NCBI GenBank assembly: GCA_035634295.1
Contig: DASQDG010000075.1
Span: forward strand, 1-64,000
Direction: 5' to 3'
Length of the DNA stretch: 64,000 nt
Origin: Microlunatus sp035634295
GTDB taxonomy: Bacteria; Actinomycetota; Actinomycetes; Propionibacteriales; Propionibacteriaceae
Shown piece after piece: positions 16,714-25,912 of the stretch. Both the position numbers and the translations under genes were made by a program. Position 1 is the stretch's first letter; each line of letters begins with the position of its first letter. The notes beneath the pieces are model-generated. The model was not told where the DNA came from, ran no database searches, and saw only the letters and a program-made list of their open reading frames with translations.

Positions 16714-18192
16714 TCAGTTGCCGCCGGTGAGCTTGTCGCGCAAGGCCTGCAGTGCCTCGTCCGAAGCGAGCGAGCCCTCCGGAGCCGCCGCTGCCGGGGC
16801 TGCCTTCTCCGTCGCGCTCTCAGTGGCCGAGGAGTACGTCGTCGGCCCGGCCGTCGCGGCCGCCCCGTCGGCGGCCTCGGCCTGCTCCACCTGCTTCTTG
16901 TGCGCCTCCCAGCGGGCGTGCGCCTCGGCGTACTGATGCTCCCAAGCCGCCCGCTGCTCGTCGTAGCCCTCGAGCCACTCGCCCGTCTCCGGGTCGAAGC
17001 CGTCCGGGTAGAGGTAGTTGCCCTCGGCATCGTAGGACGCGCTCATGCCGTACAGCGTCGGGTCGAAGTCGTCGGCGGTCGCGTCGACGCCCTCGTTGGC
17101 CTGCTTGAGGGACAGCGAGATCCGGCGCCGCTCTAGGTCGATGTCGATGATCTTGACCATCACGTCGTCGTTGACCTGCACGACCTGCTCGGGGATCTCG
17201 ACGTGACGCTCGGCCAGCTCGGACACGTGCACCAGACCCTCGATGCCCTCCTCGACCCGCACGAACGAGCCGAACGGCACCAGCTTGGTGACCTTGCCCG
17301 GCACGATCTGGCCGATCTGGTGGGTGCGGGCGAAGGCCTGCCACGGGTCTTCCTGGGTCGCCTTGAGCGACAGCGAGACGCGCTCGCGGTCCATGTCGAC
17401 GTCGAGCACCTCAACGGTGACCTCCAAGCCGACCTCGACGACCTCGCTGGGGTGGTCGATGTGCTTCCAGGACAACTCCGAGACGTGCACCAGGCCGTCC
17501 ACCCCGCCGAGGTCGACGAAGGCCCCGAAGTTGACGATGGAGGACACGACACCCTTGCGGATCTGGCCCTTCTGCAGCTGCGTGAGGAAGTTCTGCCGCA
17601 CCTCGGACTGGGTCTGCTCCAGCCACGCCCGCCGCGACAGCACGACGTTGTTGCGGTTCTTGTCCAGCTCGATGATCTTGGCCTCGAGCTCCATGCCGAC
17701 GTACGGCTGGAGGTCGCGGACCCGACGCATCTCGACCAACGAGGCCGGCAGGAAGCCGCGCAGCCCGATGTCAATGATCAAGCCGCCCTTGACGACCTCG
17801 ATCACGTGGCCGGTGACCACGCCGTCCTCTTCCTTGATCTTCTCGATCGTGCCCCAGGCGCGCTCGTACTGAGCCCGCTTCTTGGACAGGATGAGGCGGC
17901 CTTCCTTGTCCTCTTTCTGCTGGACCAAGGCCTCGATCTCGTCACCGACGCTGACCACCTCGAAGGGGTCGACGTCGTGCTTGATCGACAGTTCTTTGGA
18001 GGGGATGACGCCTTCGGTCTTGTAGCCGATGTCGAGCAAAACCTCGTCGCGGTCGACCTTGACGACCGTGCCGGTGACGATGTCACCGTCGTTGAAGTAT
18101 TTGATCGTGGCGTCGATGGCCGCCAGGAAAGCTTCGGGTGAATCGAGGTCGTCGAATGCGACCTGTGGGGGTGCCTCGAGGGAGGACGTCAT
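16714..18192 (-). CDS. rpsA: 30S ribosomal protein S1
   Basis: A 492-residue protein with four S1 RNA-binding domains: near 37-105 (GDIVTGTVVKVDRDEVLLDI), 122-190 (GVVTGHVIEVVKGGLIIDIG), 208-277 (GQIRKGVVSSIVNFGAFVDL) and 293-362 (GQIVPGKVTKLVPFGSFVRV). Four domains, instead of the six of E. coli, is the actinobacterial form. The C-terminal 90 residues are acidic and alanine-rich. S1 helps load mRNA on the small subunit and in actinobacteria also interacts with tmRNA. Start ATG 18192 follows GGAG. Transcribed alone, ended by a strong hairpin. Confidence 0.97.
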   Translation of the reverse strand: MTSSLEAPPQVAFDDLDSPEAFLAAIDATIKYFNDGDIVTGTVVKVDRDEVLLDIGYKTEGVIPSKELSIKHDVDPFEVVSVGDEIEALVQQKEDKEGRLILSKKRAQYERAWGTIEKIKEEDGVVTGHVIEVVKGGLIIDIGLRGFLPASLVEMRRVRDLQPYVGMELEAKIIELDKNRNNVVLSRRAWLEQTQSEVRQNFLTQLQKGQIRKGVVSSIVNFGAFVDLGGVDGLVHVSELSWKHIDHPSEVVEVGLEVTVEVLDVDMDRERVSLSLKATQEDPWQAFARTHQIGQIVPGKVTKLVPFGSFVRVEEGIEGLVHVSELAERHVEIPEQVVQVNDDVMVKIIDIDLERRRISLSLKQANEGVDATADDFDPTLYGMSASYDAEGNYLYPDGFDPETGEWLEGYDEQRAAWEHQYAEAHARWEAHKKQVEQAEAADGAAATAGPTTYSSATESATEKAAPAAAAPEGSLASDEALQALRDKLTGGN

Positions 18193-18477
18193 GTAGTAGG
18201 GCTCCGATAGTGGAAAGTGTGGGTCCTGTGTGTGCTGCGGCCCGATCCGTAGAAGCCGAGGATCAACTGCTGCTGACGACTGACCGACCCATACGAGCGT
18301 GACCTACTCCGTCCGAAGTCGCGCAGGCCACAGCGCCCGATCAGACTACCGCTCGGCAGGAAGGAGAATCAATTCGCCAGTGCTCCGGCCCTCCGCCGGG
18401 CTTCGAGGGTCGATTTCGCGTAGCGGCCCCGACTGCTTCGCGGTCACTCCGACGACGGCTGAACCCGACAGTCATGC

Positions 18478-21219
18478 TCAGTGGGCGGCGTCATGCCAGG
18501 AGCGGCCGACCCCGATGGACACGTCCAGCGGCACGCTCATCTCGACGGCGTGGCCCATCTTGTCGCGCACCAGCGCCTCCAACACGCCCCGCTCTCCCGG
18601 TGCCACCTCGAACACCAGCTCGTCGTGCACCTGCAGCAGCATCCGGCTGTTCATCTGGGCGTCCAGCAGCGCCTGCTCCACGTCGAGCATGGCCACCTTG
18701 ATGATGTCGGCGGCTGAGCCTTGGATGGGAGCGTTCAGAGCCATCCGCTCAGCCATCTCTCGCCGCTGCCGGTTGTCGCTCATCAGATCAGGCAGATAGC
18801 GCCGGCGTCCCAGGATGGTCTCGGTGAACTCCGTCGCCCGGGCCCCGGCCACCAGCGACCGCAGGTAGTCGCGCACCCCGCCGAAGCGCTCGAAGTATTC
18901 ATCCATCAGGGCCTTGGCCTCGGAGGTGTCGATGGTGAGCTGTTGGCTGAGCCCGTAGGCGCTGAGCCCGTAGGCCAAGCCGTAGTTCATCGCCTTGATC
19001 TTGGCGCGCTCGGCCTGGCTGACCTGGTCGGCGGGCACCCCGAACACCCGGGATGCGGTAACGGTGTGGAAGTCGATCCCGGAATGAAACGCCTCGATCA
19101 AGGCCTCGTCCGCGCTGGCGTGCGCCATGATCCGCATCTCGATCTGGGAGTAGTCGGCCGACATCAGCGACTCGTGGCCGGCACCGACCACGAAGGCCTG
19201 CCGAATACGCCGGCCTTCTTCGGTCCGGATGGGGATGTTCTGCAGGTTGGGCTCGGTGCTGGACAGCCGGCCGGTCGCGGCGATCGTCTGCACGTAGGTG
19301 GTGTGGATCCGACCGTCGTCGGCGATCGACTTGAGCAGCCCTTCTACGGTCTGCTTCAGCCGGATGGCGTCGCGGTGGATCAGCAGCTGAGCCAGGAACG
19401 GGTGCTCGGTGCGTGCATAGAGCTGTTGCAGCGCCTCGGCGTCGGTGGTGTAGCCCGTCCGGGTCCTTCGGGTCTTGGGCATGCCGAGCTCGTCGAAGAG
19501 CACCGCCTGCAGCTGCTTGGGCGAGCCCAGGTTGATCTGCCGCCCCAGCACCCGATAGGCCTCGTCGGCAGCGGAGGTGACGGTCGCTCCAAACTGGGAC
19601 TCCAGAGCGTGCAGGTGCTCGAGGTCCACCGCGACGCCCGTGCGTTCCATCCGGGCGAGGGTACGCAGCAGGGGCAGCTCTACCCCGTTGAGCAGCGCGC
19701 TGCCGCCGCGCTGCTCAACCTCGTTGTCGAGGGCACCGGCCAGGTCGATGACCGCGCGGGCACGCACCATGGCGGACTCCACGGCCAGTGGCGTAGCGGA
19801 GTCGTCATCGCCGAAATCCAGGGCCATCTGGTCGGCGGCAACGGCCTCGGCGGCCTCCACCTTGAGCTCACGCTTGAGATAGCGGATGGTGAGGTCGGCC
19901 AGGTCGAAGGTGCGCTGGTCGGGTCGGGTGAGGTAGGCCGCCAGCTGGGTGTCCGAGGTGAGTCCGGCCAGGTCCCAGCCGCGGGCCCACAGTGCCAGCA
20001 GGGGGCCTTTGGCGTCGTGCATGGCCTTGGCGTAGCCGGGGTTGCCCAACCAGGACGCCAAGGCCCGCTCGTCGTCGGGCAGCAGCTCGGAGGTGTCCAG
20101 ATAGGCAGCCTCTCCGTCGCCGGCCGCCAGAGCCACCGCCGAGATGTCCCCGGCACCGGACCCCCAGTGTCCGATGGCGTCGATGCCTGTGCGCGCCCCG
20201 GTGGCGTGCTCATTCAGCCAGCTGGCGAGCCCGCCCGGTCCGAGAACGGTCCCGGTGACGTCGAAGCCACCCTCGGGGGTGGTGTCCTCCGCGGGCAGGG
20301 TCTCCAGCAGCCGATCCCGCAGCACTCGGAACTCCAGGCCGTCGAACAGCTGGTGGGTGGCCTCCCGGTTCCAGGCGCGGCGCTGCAGGTCGTCAATGCC
20401 GACTGACAGCTCGAGGTCCAGGATGAGGGCGTTGATTCGACGGTTGCGCTCCACGTCCGGCACCCTTTCCCGAAACGCCTCGGCCGCCTTTCCCTTCAGC
20501 TCTCCGACGTGCAGGATCAGGTTTTCCAAGCCGCCGTAAGACTCCAGCCACTTGGCCGCCGTCTTGGGGCCGACACCAGGAATGCCCGGCAGGTTGTCAC
20601 TGGACTCACCCACCAGCGCGGCCAGCTCCGGATAGCGCTGGGGAGCCACGAAATAGCGCTCCTCGACGGTGGCCGGCGTCATCCGGGCCAGGTCGGAAAC
20701 GCCCTTGCGCGGGTAGAGCACGGTGACGTGGTCCGACACCAGCTGGAACGCGTCCCGATCGCCGGTGCAGATCAACACGTCGAAGCCCGAGGCTTCGGCC
20801 CGGGTGGCCAGGGTGCCGATCACGTCGTCGGCCTCGAAGCCCTCCTTCTCTATGTGCACGATGTTGAGCGCGTTGAGCACCTCCTTGACCAGGTCGAGCT
20901 GGCCGGAAAACTCGTCGGGGGACTTGGACCGGTTGGCCTTGTATTCGCTGTAGACCTCGGCGCGGAAGGTCTTGCGCGAGACGTCAAAGGCCACGCCGAG
21001 GTGAGTCGGCGCCTCGTCGCGCAGCACGTTGATCAGCATCGACGTGAATCCGAACACCGCGTTGGTGTGCTGACCGGTCTTGGTCGCGAAGTTCTCCACA
21101 GGCAGGGCGAAAAACGCCCGGTAGGCCACTGAGTGCCCGTCGATCAGCAGCAGCTTGGGCCGTTCGGCCGGAGGCGGCACTGCTTCCTTGTGGCTGGCAA
21201 GCTGCTTGGCTGTCGGCAC
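18478..21219 (-). CDS. polA: DNA polymerase I
   Basis: A 913-residue polymerase for Okazaki fragment maturation and repair. The 5' nuclease domain (about 22-310) has LLLIDGHSVAYRAFFAL and the helix-hairpin-helix LPGIPGVGPKTA. The 3'-5' exonuclease-like domain (about 320-510) lacks the usual acidic triad, as in other actinobacteria, so proofreading is unlikely. The polymerase domain has motif A DYSQIEMRIMAH, motif B ERAKIKAMNYGLAYG with Tyr at the position that is Phe in E. coli, and motif C LLQVHDELVFEV. Start GTG 21219 has no Shine-Dalgarno; a damage-type promoter ends seven bases upstream, predicting a leaderless mRNA. Confidence 0.97.
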   Translation of the reverse strand: MPTAKQLASHKEAVPPPAERPKLLLIDGHSVAYRAFFALPVENFATKTGQHTNAVFGFTSMLINVLRDEAPTHLGVAFDVSRKTFRAEVYSEYKANRSKSPDEFSGQLDLVKEVLNALNIVHIEKEGFEADDVIGTLATRAEASGFDVLICTGDRDAFQLVSDHVTVLYPRKGVSDLARMTPATVEERYFVAPQRYPELAALVGESSDNLPGIPGVGPKTAAKWLESYGGLENLILHVGELKGKAAEAFRERVPDVERNRRINALILDLELSVGIDDLQRRAWNREATHQLFDGLEFRVLRDRLLETLPAEDTTPEGGFDVTGTVLGPGGLASWLNEHATGARTGIDAIGHWGSGAGDISAVALAAGDGEAAYLDTSELLPDDERALASWLGNPGYAKAMHDAKGPLLALWARGWDLAGLTSDTQLAAYLTRPDQRTFDLADLTIRYLKRELKVEAAEAVAADQMALDFGDDDSATPLAVESAMVRARAVIDLAGALDNEVEQRGGSALLNGVELPLLRTLARMERTGVAVDLEHLHALESQFGATVTSAADEAYRVLGRQINLGSPKQLQAVLFDELGMPKTRRTRTGYTTDAEALQQLYARTEHPFLAQLLIHRDAIRLKQTVEGLLKSIADDGRIHTTYVQTIAATGRLSSTEPNLQNIPIRTEEGRRIRQAFVVGAGHESLMSADYSQIEMRIMAHASADEALIEAFHSGIDFHTVTASRVFGVPADQVSQAERAKIKAMNYGLAYGLSAYGLSQQLTIDTSEAKALMDEYFERFGGVRDYLRSLVAGARATEFTETILGRRRYLPDLMSDNRQRREMAERMALNAPIQGSAADIIKVAMLDVEQALLDAQMNSRMLLQVHDELVFEVAPGERGVLEALVRDKMGHAVEMSVPLDVSIGVGRSWHDAAH

Positions 21220-21226
21220 GTCACCG

Positions 21227-21249
21227 ACTCTATCCAGGGCGAATGACAG
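21227..21249 (-). promoter_or_regulatory. DNA-damage (RecA-independent, PafBC-type) promoter of polA
   Basis: On the minus strand CTGTCATTC (21249-21241), eight bases, then TAGAGT (21232-21227), seven bases, then GTG 21219. It matches TTGTCRGTG-N8-TANNNT in spacing and in the core TGTCA. The 12-mer CGAGAACTGTCA is shared exactly with the uvrB promoter. Confidence 0.75.
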
Positions 21250-21313
21250 TTCTCGTCGCTCGTGTCCTCGTGGCTCGCAGGTGGTGGCCGCTCCCGGTCC
21301 TTAGGGTGAACGT

Positions 21314-21763
21314 ATGACCGAAGCATCTGCCGTGCCTGACTGGTTCTTCGAGGCGACCAGCGCTCTGGACGACAAGATGGGGCTGGAGGTGCTCGAGCTG
21401 ACCGCCGAACGCGTGGTGGGGCGGATGCCAGTGGCCGGCAACACGCAGCCGATGGGCCTGTGGCACGGTGGCGCCTCCTGCGTACTGGCCGAAACTCTGG
21501 CCTCCATCGGGGCCGCCGCGCATGCCTTGCCCGACCGGCTCGCCTTCGGCGTGGATCTCAACGCCACTCACCACCGTTCAGCCAGTTCGGGCTGGGTCAC
21601 CGGCACGGCGACCGCGCTTCGGCTGGGCCGGACCGTGGTGACGTACGAGGTCATTCTCCGCGACGACCTCGGCGAGCGCATCTGCACGGCTCGGGTGACC
21701 TGTCAGGTGACTGCGGCCCGAACGACACCGGTAGACCTCTTCGCCCAGGCCCGGGAGCCCTGA
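21314..21763 (+). CDS. Hotdog-fold (PaaI/YbgC-like) thioesterase
   Basis: A 149-residue single hotdog domain. MGLEVLELTAERVVGRMPV, then GNTQPMGLWHGGASCVLAETLAS holding the HGG motif that starts the central helix with its catalytic acidic residue (E in LAETLAS), then FGVDLNATHHRSASSGWVTG and the closing strands. These enzymes hydrolyse acyl-CoA thioesters such as hydroxyphenylacetyl- or 1,4-dihydroxy-2-naphthoyl-CoA; the substrate is not clear here. It is divergent from polA, with only 94 bases between starts, so both promoters are compressed in that gap. Confidence 0.9.
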   Translation: MTEASAVPDWFFEATSALDDKMGLEVLELTAERVVGRMPVAGNTQPMGLWHGGASCVLAETLASIGAAAHALPDRLAFGVDLNATHHRSASSGWVTGTATALRLGRTVVTYEVILRDDLGERICTARVTCQVTAARTTPVDLFAQAREP

Positions 21764-22120
21764 CGCAGGTCCCTACTTACCCCGTGCGACAGATCGTAAC
21801 CATCATGATGGCCCTGCAAAGCATCCGCTACTGAGAACTGCGGTTACGATCGGGCACAACGTTTTCGTCGGCTGGACCTGCTCGGACAAAATTTTGTGGT
21901 AACTCTGCGGTCACCAGAGTCGCCAGCGCGGACCAACCCGCGCAGATGATGTCCGGATTGTTGAGCTGCGAAGTCGTTTCGAGCGGCCGCTACCTGGGCC
22001 TTTCGTAGCTCTGACCCGGATCGCCCCGGCGGTCTCCGCAGTCGAGGGGCCCGCTGGCCAACTCGGCAGGCAACCGGTGGACGCGCCTGCGTCCACCGGC
22101 AGTTATCACAGGAGGATCTT
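21764..22120 (+). promoter_or_regulatory. livK leader and promoter region (357 bases)
   Basis: No gene is seen here. The region holds an inverted repeat GATCGTAACC (21792-21801) and GGTTACGATC (21842-21851) 40 bases apart, a perfect AT-rich palindrome ACAAAATTTTGT (21886-21897), and a GC-rich hairpin (22074-22099) just before the livK ribosome-binding site. AT-rich palindromes stand out against the GC-rich background and are likely operators for the transport operon. Confidence 0.55.
22074..22099 (+). promoter_or_regulatory. Stable hairpin in the livK 5' leader
   Basis: CCGGTGGACGC (22074-22084) and GCGTCCACCGG (22089-22099) form a perfect 11-bp stem with a 4-base loop. It ends ten bases before AGGAGGA (22110-22116). 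No U tract follows. It may be an attenuator or an mRNA-stabilising stem. Confidence 0.6.
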
Positions 22121-23401
22121 TTGAAAGCTCGACTTCTTACCCGCGTCGTGGCGATCGGGGCGGTGACCGCGCTGGCGGCAACCGGATGTGCCAATAACAG
22201 CTCCGAAGGCGGCGGCGGGGCCGCAGGTAGTGCGACCAAGGAACTGATCGTCTCCACCGATCTGCCCTTGCAGGGTTCCAGTGGGTCCCAGTCCGACTCG
22301 ACCAACAAGATGATCCAGCTCTACCTGGACTCCATCGGGGGCAAGGCGGGCAACTACACCGTCAAGCTGAAGACCTACGACGACTCGACCGCCGCGAAAG
22401 CTGCCTGGGACGAGGCGGCGTGCGCCAAGAACGCCACCGACCACGTGGCCAACGAGAACGAGGTGGCCGTGATGGGCACCCTGAACTCCGGCTGCGCCAA
22501 GATCATCGTGCCCACGCTCAACCGCGACCCTGACGGCCCGATGCTGATGGTGTCCCACGCCAATACCAACGTCGGCCTGACCAAGAAGTGGGAGACCGGC
22601 GAGCCGGAGAAGTTCTATCCGAGCGGCAAGCGCAACTACGCCCGGGTGGTGACCACCGACGACTACCAGGGCAACGCGGCCGCGGCGTTCGTCAGCGAGA
22701 AGCTCAAGGCCAAGCGGTGCTTCGTGCTGAACGACAACCAGACCTACGGCATCGGGGTCGGCAAGTCCTTCGCTGAGGCCGCCAAGGAAACCGGCATCGA
22801 GGTGGTGGGTGAGCAGGCTTGGGACGCCAAGCAGCCGAACTACACCGCGCTCTTCCAGGCGGTTAAGGCCTCCAAGGCCGACTGTGTCTACCTGGCCGGC
22901 ATCTACGACAACAACGGTGGACAGCTGGTCAAGGACAAGGTCGCGGTGCTGGGCAAGAACACCGGCGACGTGAAGCTGATGGCTCCCGATGGGTTCACGG
23001 GTTACCCCGACCTTCAGAAGCTCAAAGAGGCCGAGGGCATGTATCTGACCTTCCCCGGTCTGGCCACCGAGGAGCTGACCAAGGCCGGCGGCGTGACGAC
23101 GAAGTTGATCGCTGACTACAAGGCGAAGCACGGGGCTGACCCGGTCGGCAACTATCCCCTGCTGGGGGTGGCCGCCATGCAGGTGATGCTCGCGGCCATC
23201 GAGAAGTCCGACGGCACCCGCGCGGGCGTGACCAACGCCGTGTTCAGCGGCGAAGGCATCACCATCAGCAAGGACAAGTCCGTCCTCGGCAAAGAGATCA
23301 AGATCGACCCGGCAAGCGGTGACACGACTTCCAAGGACATCACGGTCGAGTTGCTGACGGGCGGCAAGGAGACGTTCTTCCAGACCCAGACGGTGGACTG
23401 A
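22121..23401 (+). CDS. livK: Branched-chain amino-acid ABC transporter substrate-binding lipoprotein
   Basis: A 426-residue type I periplasmic-binding protein. Residues 1-22 are a lipoprotein signal (ARLLTRVVAIGAVTALAATG followed by lipobox Cys near 23), then a Ser/Gly-rich tether and the two-lobed domain beginning ELIVSTDLPLQGSSG. ADCVYLAGIYDNNGGQLV and YPLLGVAAMQVM are typical LivJ/K-family segments. It captures leucine, isoleucine, valine or related amides outside the membrane. The start is TTG with a strong AGGAGGA at 22110. First gene of livKHMGF; a terminator after it should make it the most abundant product. Exact ligand unknown. Confidence 0.92.
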   Translation: MKARLLTRVVAIGAVTALAATGCANNSSEGGGGAAGSATKELIVSTDLPLQGSSGSQSDSTNKMIQLYLDSIGGKAGNYTVKLKTYDDSTAAKAAWDEAACAKNATDHVANENEVAVMGTLNSGCAKIIVPTLNRDPDGPMLMVSHANTNVGLTKKWETGEPEKFYPSGKRNYARVVTTDDYQGNAAAAFVSEKLKAKRCFVLNDNQTYGIGVGKSFAEAAKETGIEVVGEQAWDAKQPNYTALFQAVKASKADCVYLAGIYDNNGGQLVKDKVAVLGKNTGDVKLMAPDGFTGYPDLQKLKEAEGMYLTFPGLATEELTKAGGVTTKLIADYKAKHGADPVGNYPLLGVAAMQVMLAAIEKSDGTRAGVTNAVFSGEGITISKDKSVLGKEIKIDPASGDTTSKDITVELLTGGKETFFQTQTVD

Positions 23402-23407
23402 ACTGAA

Positions 23408-23440
23408 CGCCGGGCCTGGGGCCTCGCCCCAGGCCCGGCG
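23408..23440 (+). terminator. Intra-operon terminator between livK and livH
   Basis: A perfect 15-bp GC-rich stem (23408-23422 with 23426-23440) with a 3-base loop lies seven bases after the livK stop. Partial termination here would give more binding protein than membrane components. Confidence 0.85.
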
Positions 23441-23506
23441 GTCGCTGGACCTGATTCTCCTTCGCTGCGATGAACGGCCGCTCGGCCGCGGAAAGGTTGT
23501 AGCCCC

Positions 23507-24553
23507 ATGGCAACTCTCGCTGTTGCAGGCACTCAACGTAAGCCGAAAGTGCGGCTCGGGCCGATCGTCGAGCGCATCCTGGGGTACGTGATCCTCGGGC
23601 TGGTCGCCATCTGGCTCGTCGCCAACATCCTGGCCGATCCTGACCGCTTCATCGGTTCCGCCCTAGTAGGCCTCCAGAACGGCTTGCTCTACGCGCTGGT
23701 CGCTCTGGGGTACACGATGGTTTACGGCATCATCGAACTGATCAACTTCGCTCACGGCGACCTCTTCATGCTGGCCACCATCGTCGCCGCCGCGGTGATG
23801 GTCGGGCTCCTGGACGTCGGTGCGCTCGGTCTGGGCAGCATCTTGCCGTTGATCATCGCGCTGTTGGTCTGCATGGCCTTTGGCGGCTTCATCAACGTCT
23901 CCGCTGAATTCCTGGCCTACCGACGGCTTCGCAATGCGCCCAAGCTGGCTCCCCTGATGACCGCGGTCGGTTTGAGCTTCATCTTCCGCGGCATAGCCCA
24001 GCAGGACTACGTCAACGGCTCCGCGCAGAAGAACTGGCCGGTGACCTGGGGCGGTCCGGTGATTGAGGGCGTCTTCGTCTACAAGCTGCTGATGGTGATC
24101 GTAGTCACCGTGCCGCTGCTGCTGCTGATGACCTACATCGTGACCAAGACCAAGATGGGCAAGGCCATGCGCGCGGTTGCGCAGGACCAGGATGGCGCCC
24201 GGCTGATGGGCATCAACGTCAACGGCACCATCTCGTTCGTGTTCGCCCTTGGCGGGGCGCTGGCGGGCGCGGCAGGCGTGCTGTATTTCCTGGTGCAGAC
24301 TCAGACTTACTACGACACCGGAACCCAACTCGGGCTGATCGCCTTCACGGCGGCTGTCCTCGGGGGCATCGGCAACCTGACGGGTGCCGTGGTCGGAGGG
24401 CTGGCGATCGGTTTCGTGCAGGCCCTCAACGAGGGCGGCACCTACGGCCTGGGATCCAACTGGTCGCAGTCGGTGGTCTTTTTGATCCTGATCGTCTTGA
24501 TGGTCTTCAAGCCTGAAGGCATCTTCGGCCGGCCGACGACAGAGAAGGTGTGA
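23507..24553 (+). CDS. livH: Branched-chain amino-acid ABC transporter permease LivH
   Basis: A 348-residue permease with about eight membrane segments. The family signature GLLYALVALGYTMVYGIIEL (near 58-77) is followed by INFAHGDLFML, and the cytoplasmic coupling loop is MGKAMRAVAQDQDGARLMGI (near 213-232) before TISFVFALGG. It pairs with LivM to form the channel for substrate delivered by LivK. A short basic N-terminus precedes the first membrane helix. The livM start lies six bases beyond the stop. Confidence 0.94.
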   Translation: MATLAVAGTQRKPKVRLGPIVERILGYVILGLVAIWLVANILADPDRFIGSALVGLQNGLLYALVALGYTMVYGIIELINFAHGDLFMLATIVAAAVMVGLLDVGALGLGSILPLIIALLVCMAFGGFINVSAEFLAYRRLRNAPKLAPLMTAVGLSFIFRGIAQQDYVNGSAQKNWPVTWGGPVIEGVFVYKLLMVIVVTVPLLLLMTYIVTKTKMGKAMRAVAQDQDGARLMGINVNGTISFVFALGGALAGAAGVLYFLVQTQTYYDTGTQLGLIAFTAAVLGGIGNLTGAVVGGLAIGFVQALNEGGTYGLGSNWSQSVVFLILIVLMVFKPEGIFGRPTTEKV

Positions 24554-24559
24554 CCCCAG

Positions 24560-25912
24560 ATGTCTGCTGCTGTTGAACCCGGCACTAAGCGGCGCCGCCT
24601 GCCGTCGTCACGAGTGGCGTGGCCCGTCGGCTACGTGGCCGTCATCTTGTTCCTCTTCCTGCTCTATCAGGCGATCCTGCCCAACCTGATCGACGAGGTC
24701 GCCGACCCGATCAAGAGCTGGCTCCCGGTATCCACGCTTAATGAGTGCCTGATGTGGGCGATCATGGCTCTGGGTCTCAACGTTGTGGTCGGCTACGCAG
24801 GACTGCTCGACCTCGGCTATGTGGCCTTTTGGGCCCTGGGCGGCTACACCGCCGGCTGGTTGATGGCGGCGCCGTTCAACTGGACCTGGAACTTCCACCT
24901 GCTCGCTCCGGTGCCCGACGGCTACCCCGGCACGCACATCAGCTTCTGGCTGGTGATCTTCATCGCCGGTGCCCTGTGTGCGGTGCTTGGCGTCATCATC
25001 GGGGCGCCGACCCTGCGGCTGCGGGGCGACTACCTCGCACTGGTCACCCTCGGTTTCGGAGAGGTGATCACGCAGTTCTTCCGCAACTCCAACGAGATCG
25101 CTGGCCGGAACATCGCCAATGGAGATGCCGGCATCCCCATCATCGACCCCATCGGCACCGGGCCCTTCGGTGCCACTGGAGCCGTTCCGGCCACGTTGAG
25201 CAACTCCAGCGCAGACAACGTCTACAAGCTGCTGGTGCTGGGGGCCCTGGTCGGTGTCTGCCTGTTCATCTCGCTGCGGATCCGCGAAGGTCGTTTGGGT
25301 CGCGCCTGGCTCGCCATCCGTGAGGACGAGCTGGCCGCCAGCATGATGGGGGTGCCGCTGGTCCGTACCAAGCTCCTCGCCTACGCCGTGGGCGCCTTCT
25401 TCGGCGGGATCGGCGGCGTGGCGAACGCTGCCGGGATCACCGGGGCGGTGTCGCCCTCGGGCTTCGACTTCGGCAAGTCCGTGTTGGTCCTCTTGATGGT
25501 CGTGCTGGGCGGCATGGGCAACGTCTGGGGTGTGACCATCGGTGCTTTCCTACTGGCCTGGCTGAACGGTAACGGGCTCAAGCAGATCGGCGTCCAGCTC
25601 GATTCATCCTTTGGCACCGAGTTGGCGGCGAGCCTGCCGCGGTACAACTTCATCATCTTGGGGCTGTTGCTGGTGCTGATGATGCTGTTCCGCCGGGAAG
25701 GGCTGATACCGGAGAAGCGCACCGCTGCTCTGATGACCACGCCGAGCCGGACCGAGATGGAGTCCTTAGGCGCCGACAGCGCCGAAGCGCAGGCCGAAAC
25801 GGAGGCCGTACAGAACGCCGACGCCAACGAGGACGCCAAGATCGCCGCGTCGGCAGTGGCGATGAATCCCACACTCACCGAGACGCCGCCGAGCAAGGAG
25901 GGCCGGCCGTGA
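24560..25912 (+). CDS. livM: Branched-chain amino-acid ABC transporter permease LivM
   Basis: A 450-residue permease with about ten membrane segments. NVVVGYAGLLDLGYVAFWALG (split: NVVVGYAGLLDLGY then VAFWALGGYTAG) is the LivM signature, PTLRLRGDYLALVTLGFGE the next, and GRAWLAIREDELAASMMGV (near 247-265) the ATPase-coupling loop. The last 65 residues form an acidic Ala/Glu/Asp-rich tail after the final helix, absent from shorter homologues. It overlaps livG by four bases. Works with LivH. Confidence 0.93.
   Translation: MSAAVEPGTKRRRLPSSRVAWPVGYVAVILFLFLLYQAILPNLIDEVADPIKSWLPVSTLNECLMWAIMALGLNVVVGYAGLLDLGYVAFWALGGYTAGWLMAAPFNWTWNFHLLAPVPDGYPGTHISFWLVIFIAGALCAVLGVIIGAPTLRLRGDYLALVTLGFGEVITQFFRNSNEIAGRNIANGDAGIPIIDPIGTGPFGATGAVPATLSNSSADNVYKLLVLGALVGVCLFISLRIREGRLGRAWLAIREDELAASMMGVPLVRTKLLAYAVGAFFGGIGGVANAAGITGAVSPSGFDFGKSVLVLLMVVLGGMGNVWGVTIGAFLLAWLNGNGLKQIGVQLDSSFGTELAASLPRYNFIILGLLLVLMMLFRREGLIPEKRTAALMTTPSRTEMESLGADSAEAQAETEAVQNADANEDAKIAASAVAMNPTLTETPPSKEGRP

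Noticed and set aside
18721..20406. Long plus-strand frame opposite polA
   Set aside because: Antisense shadow of polA with low-complexity Val/Gly/His composition.
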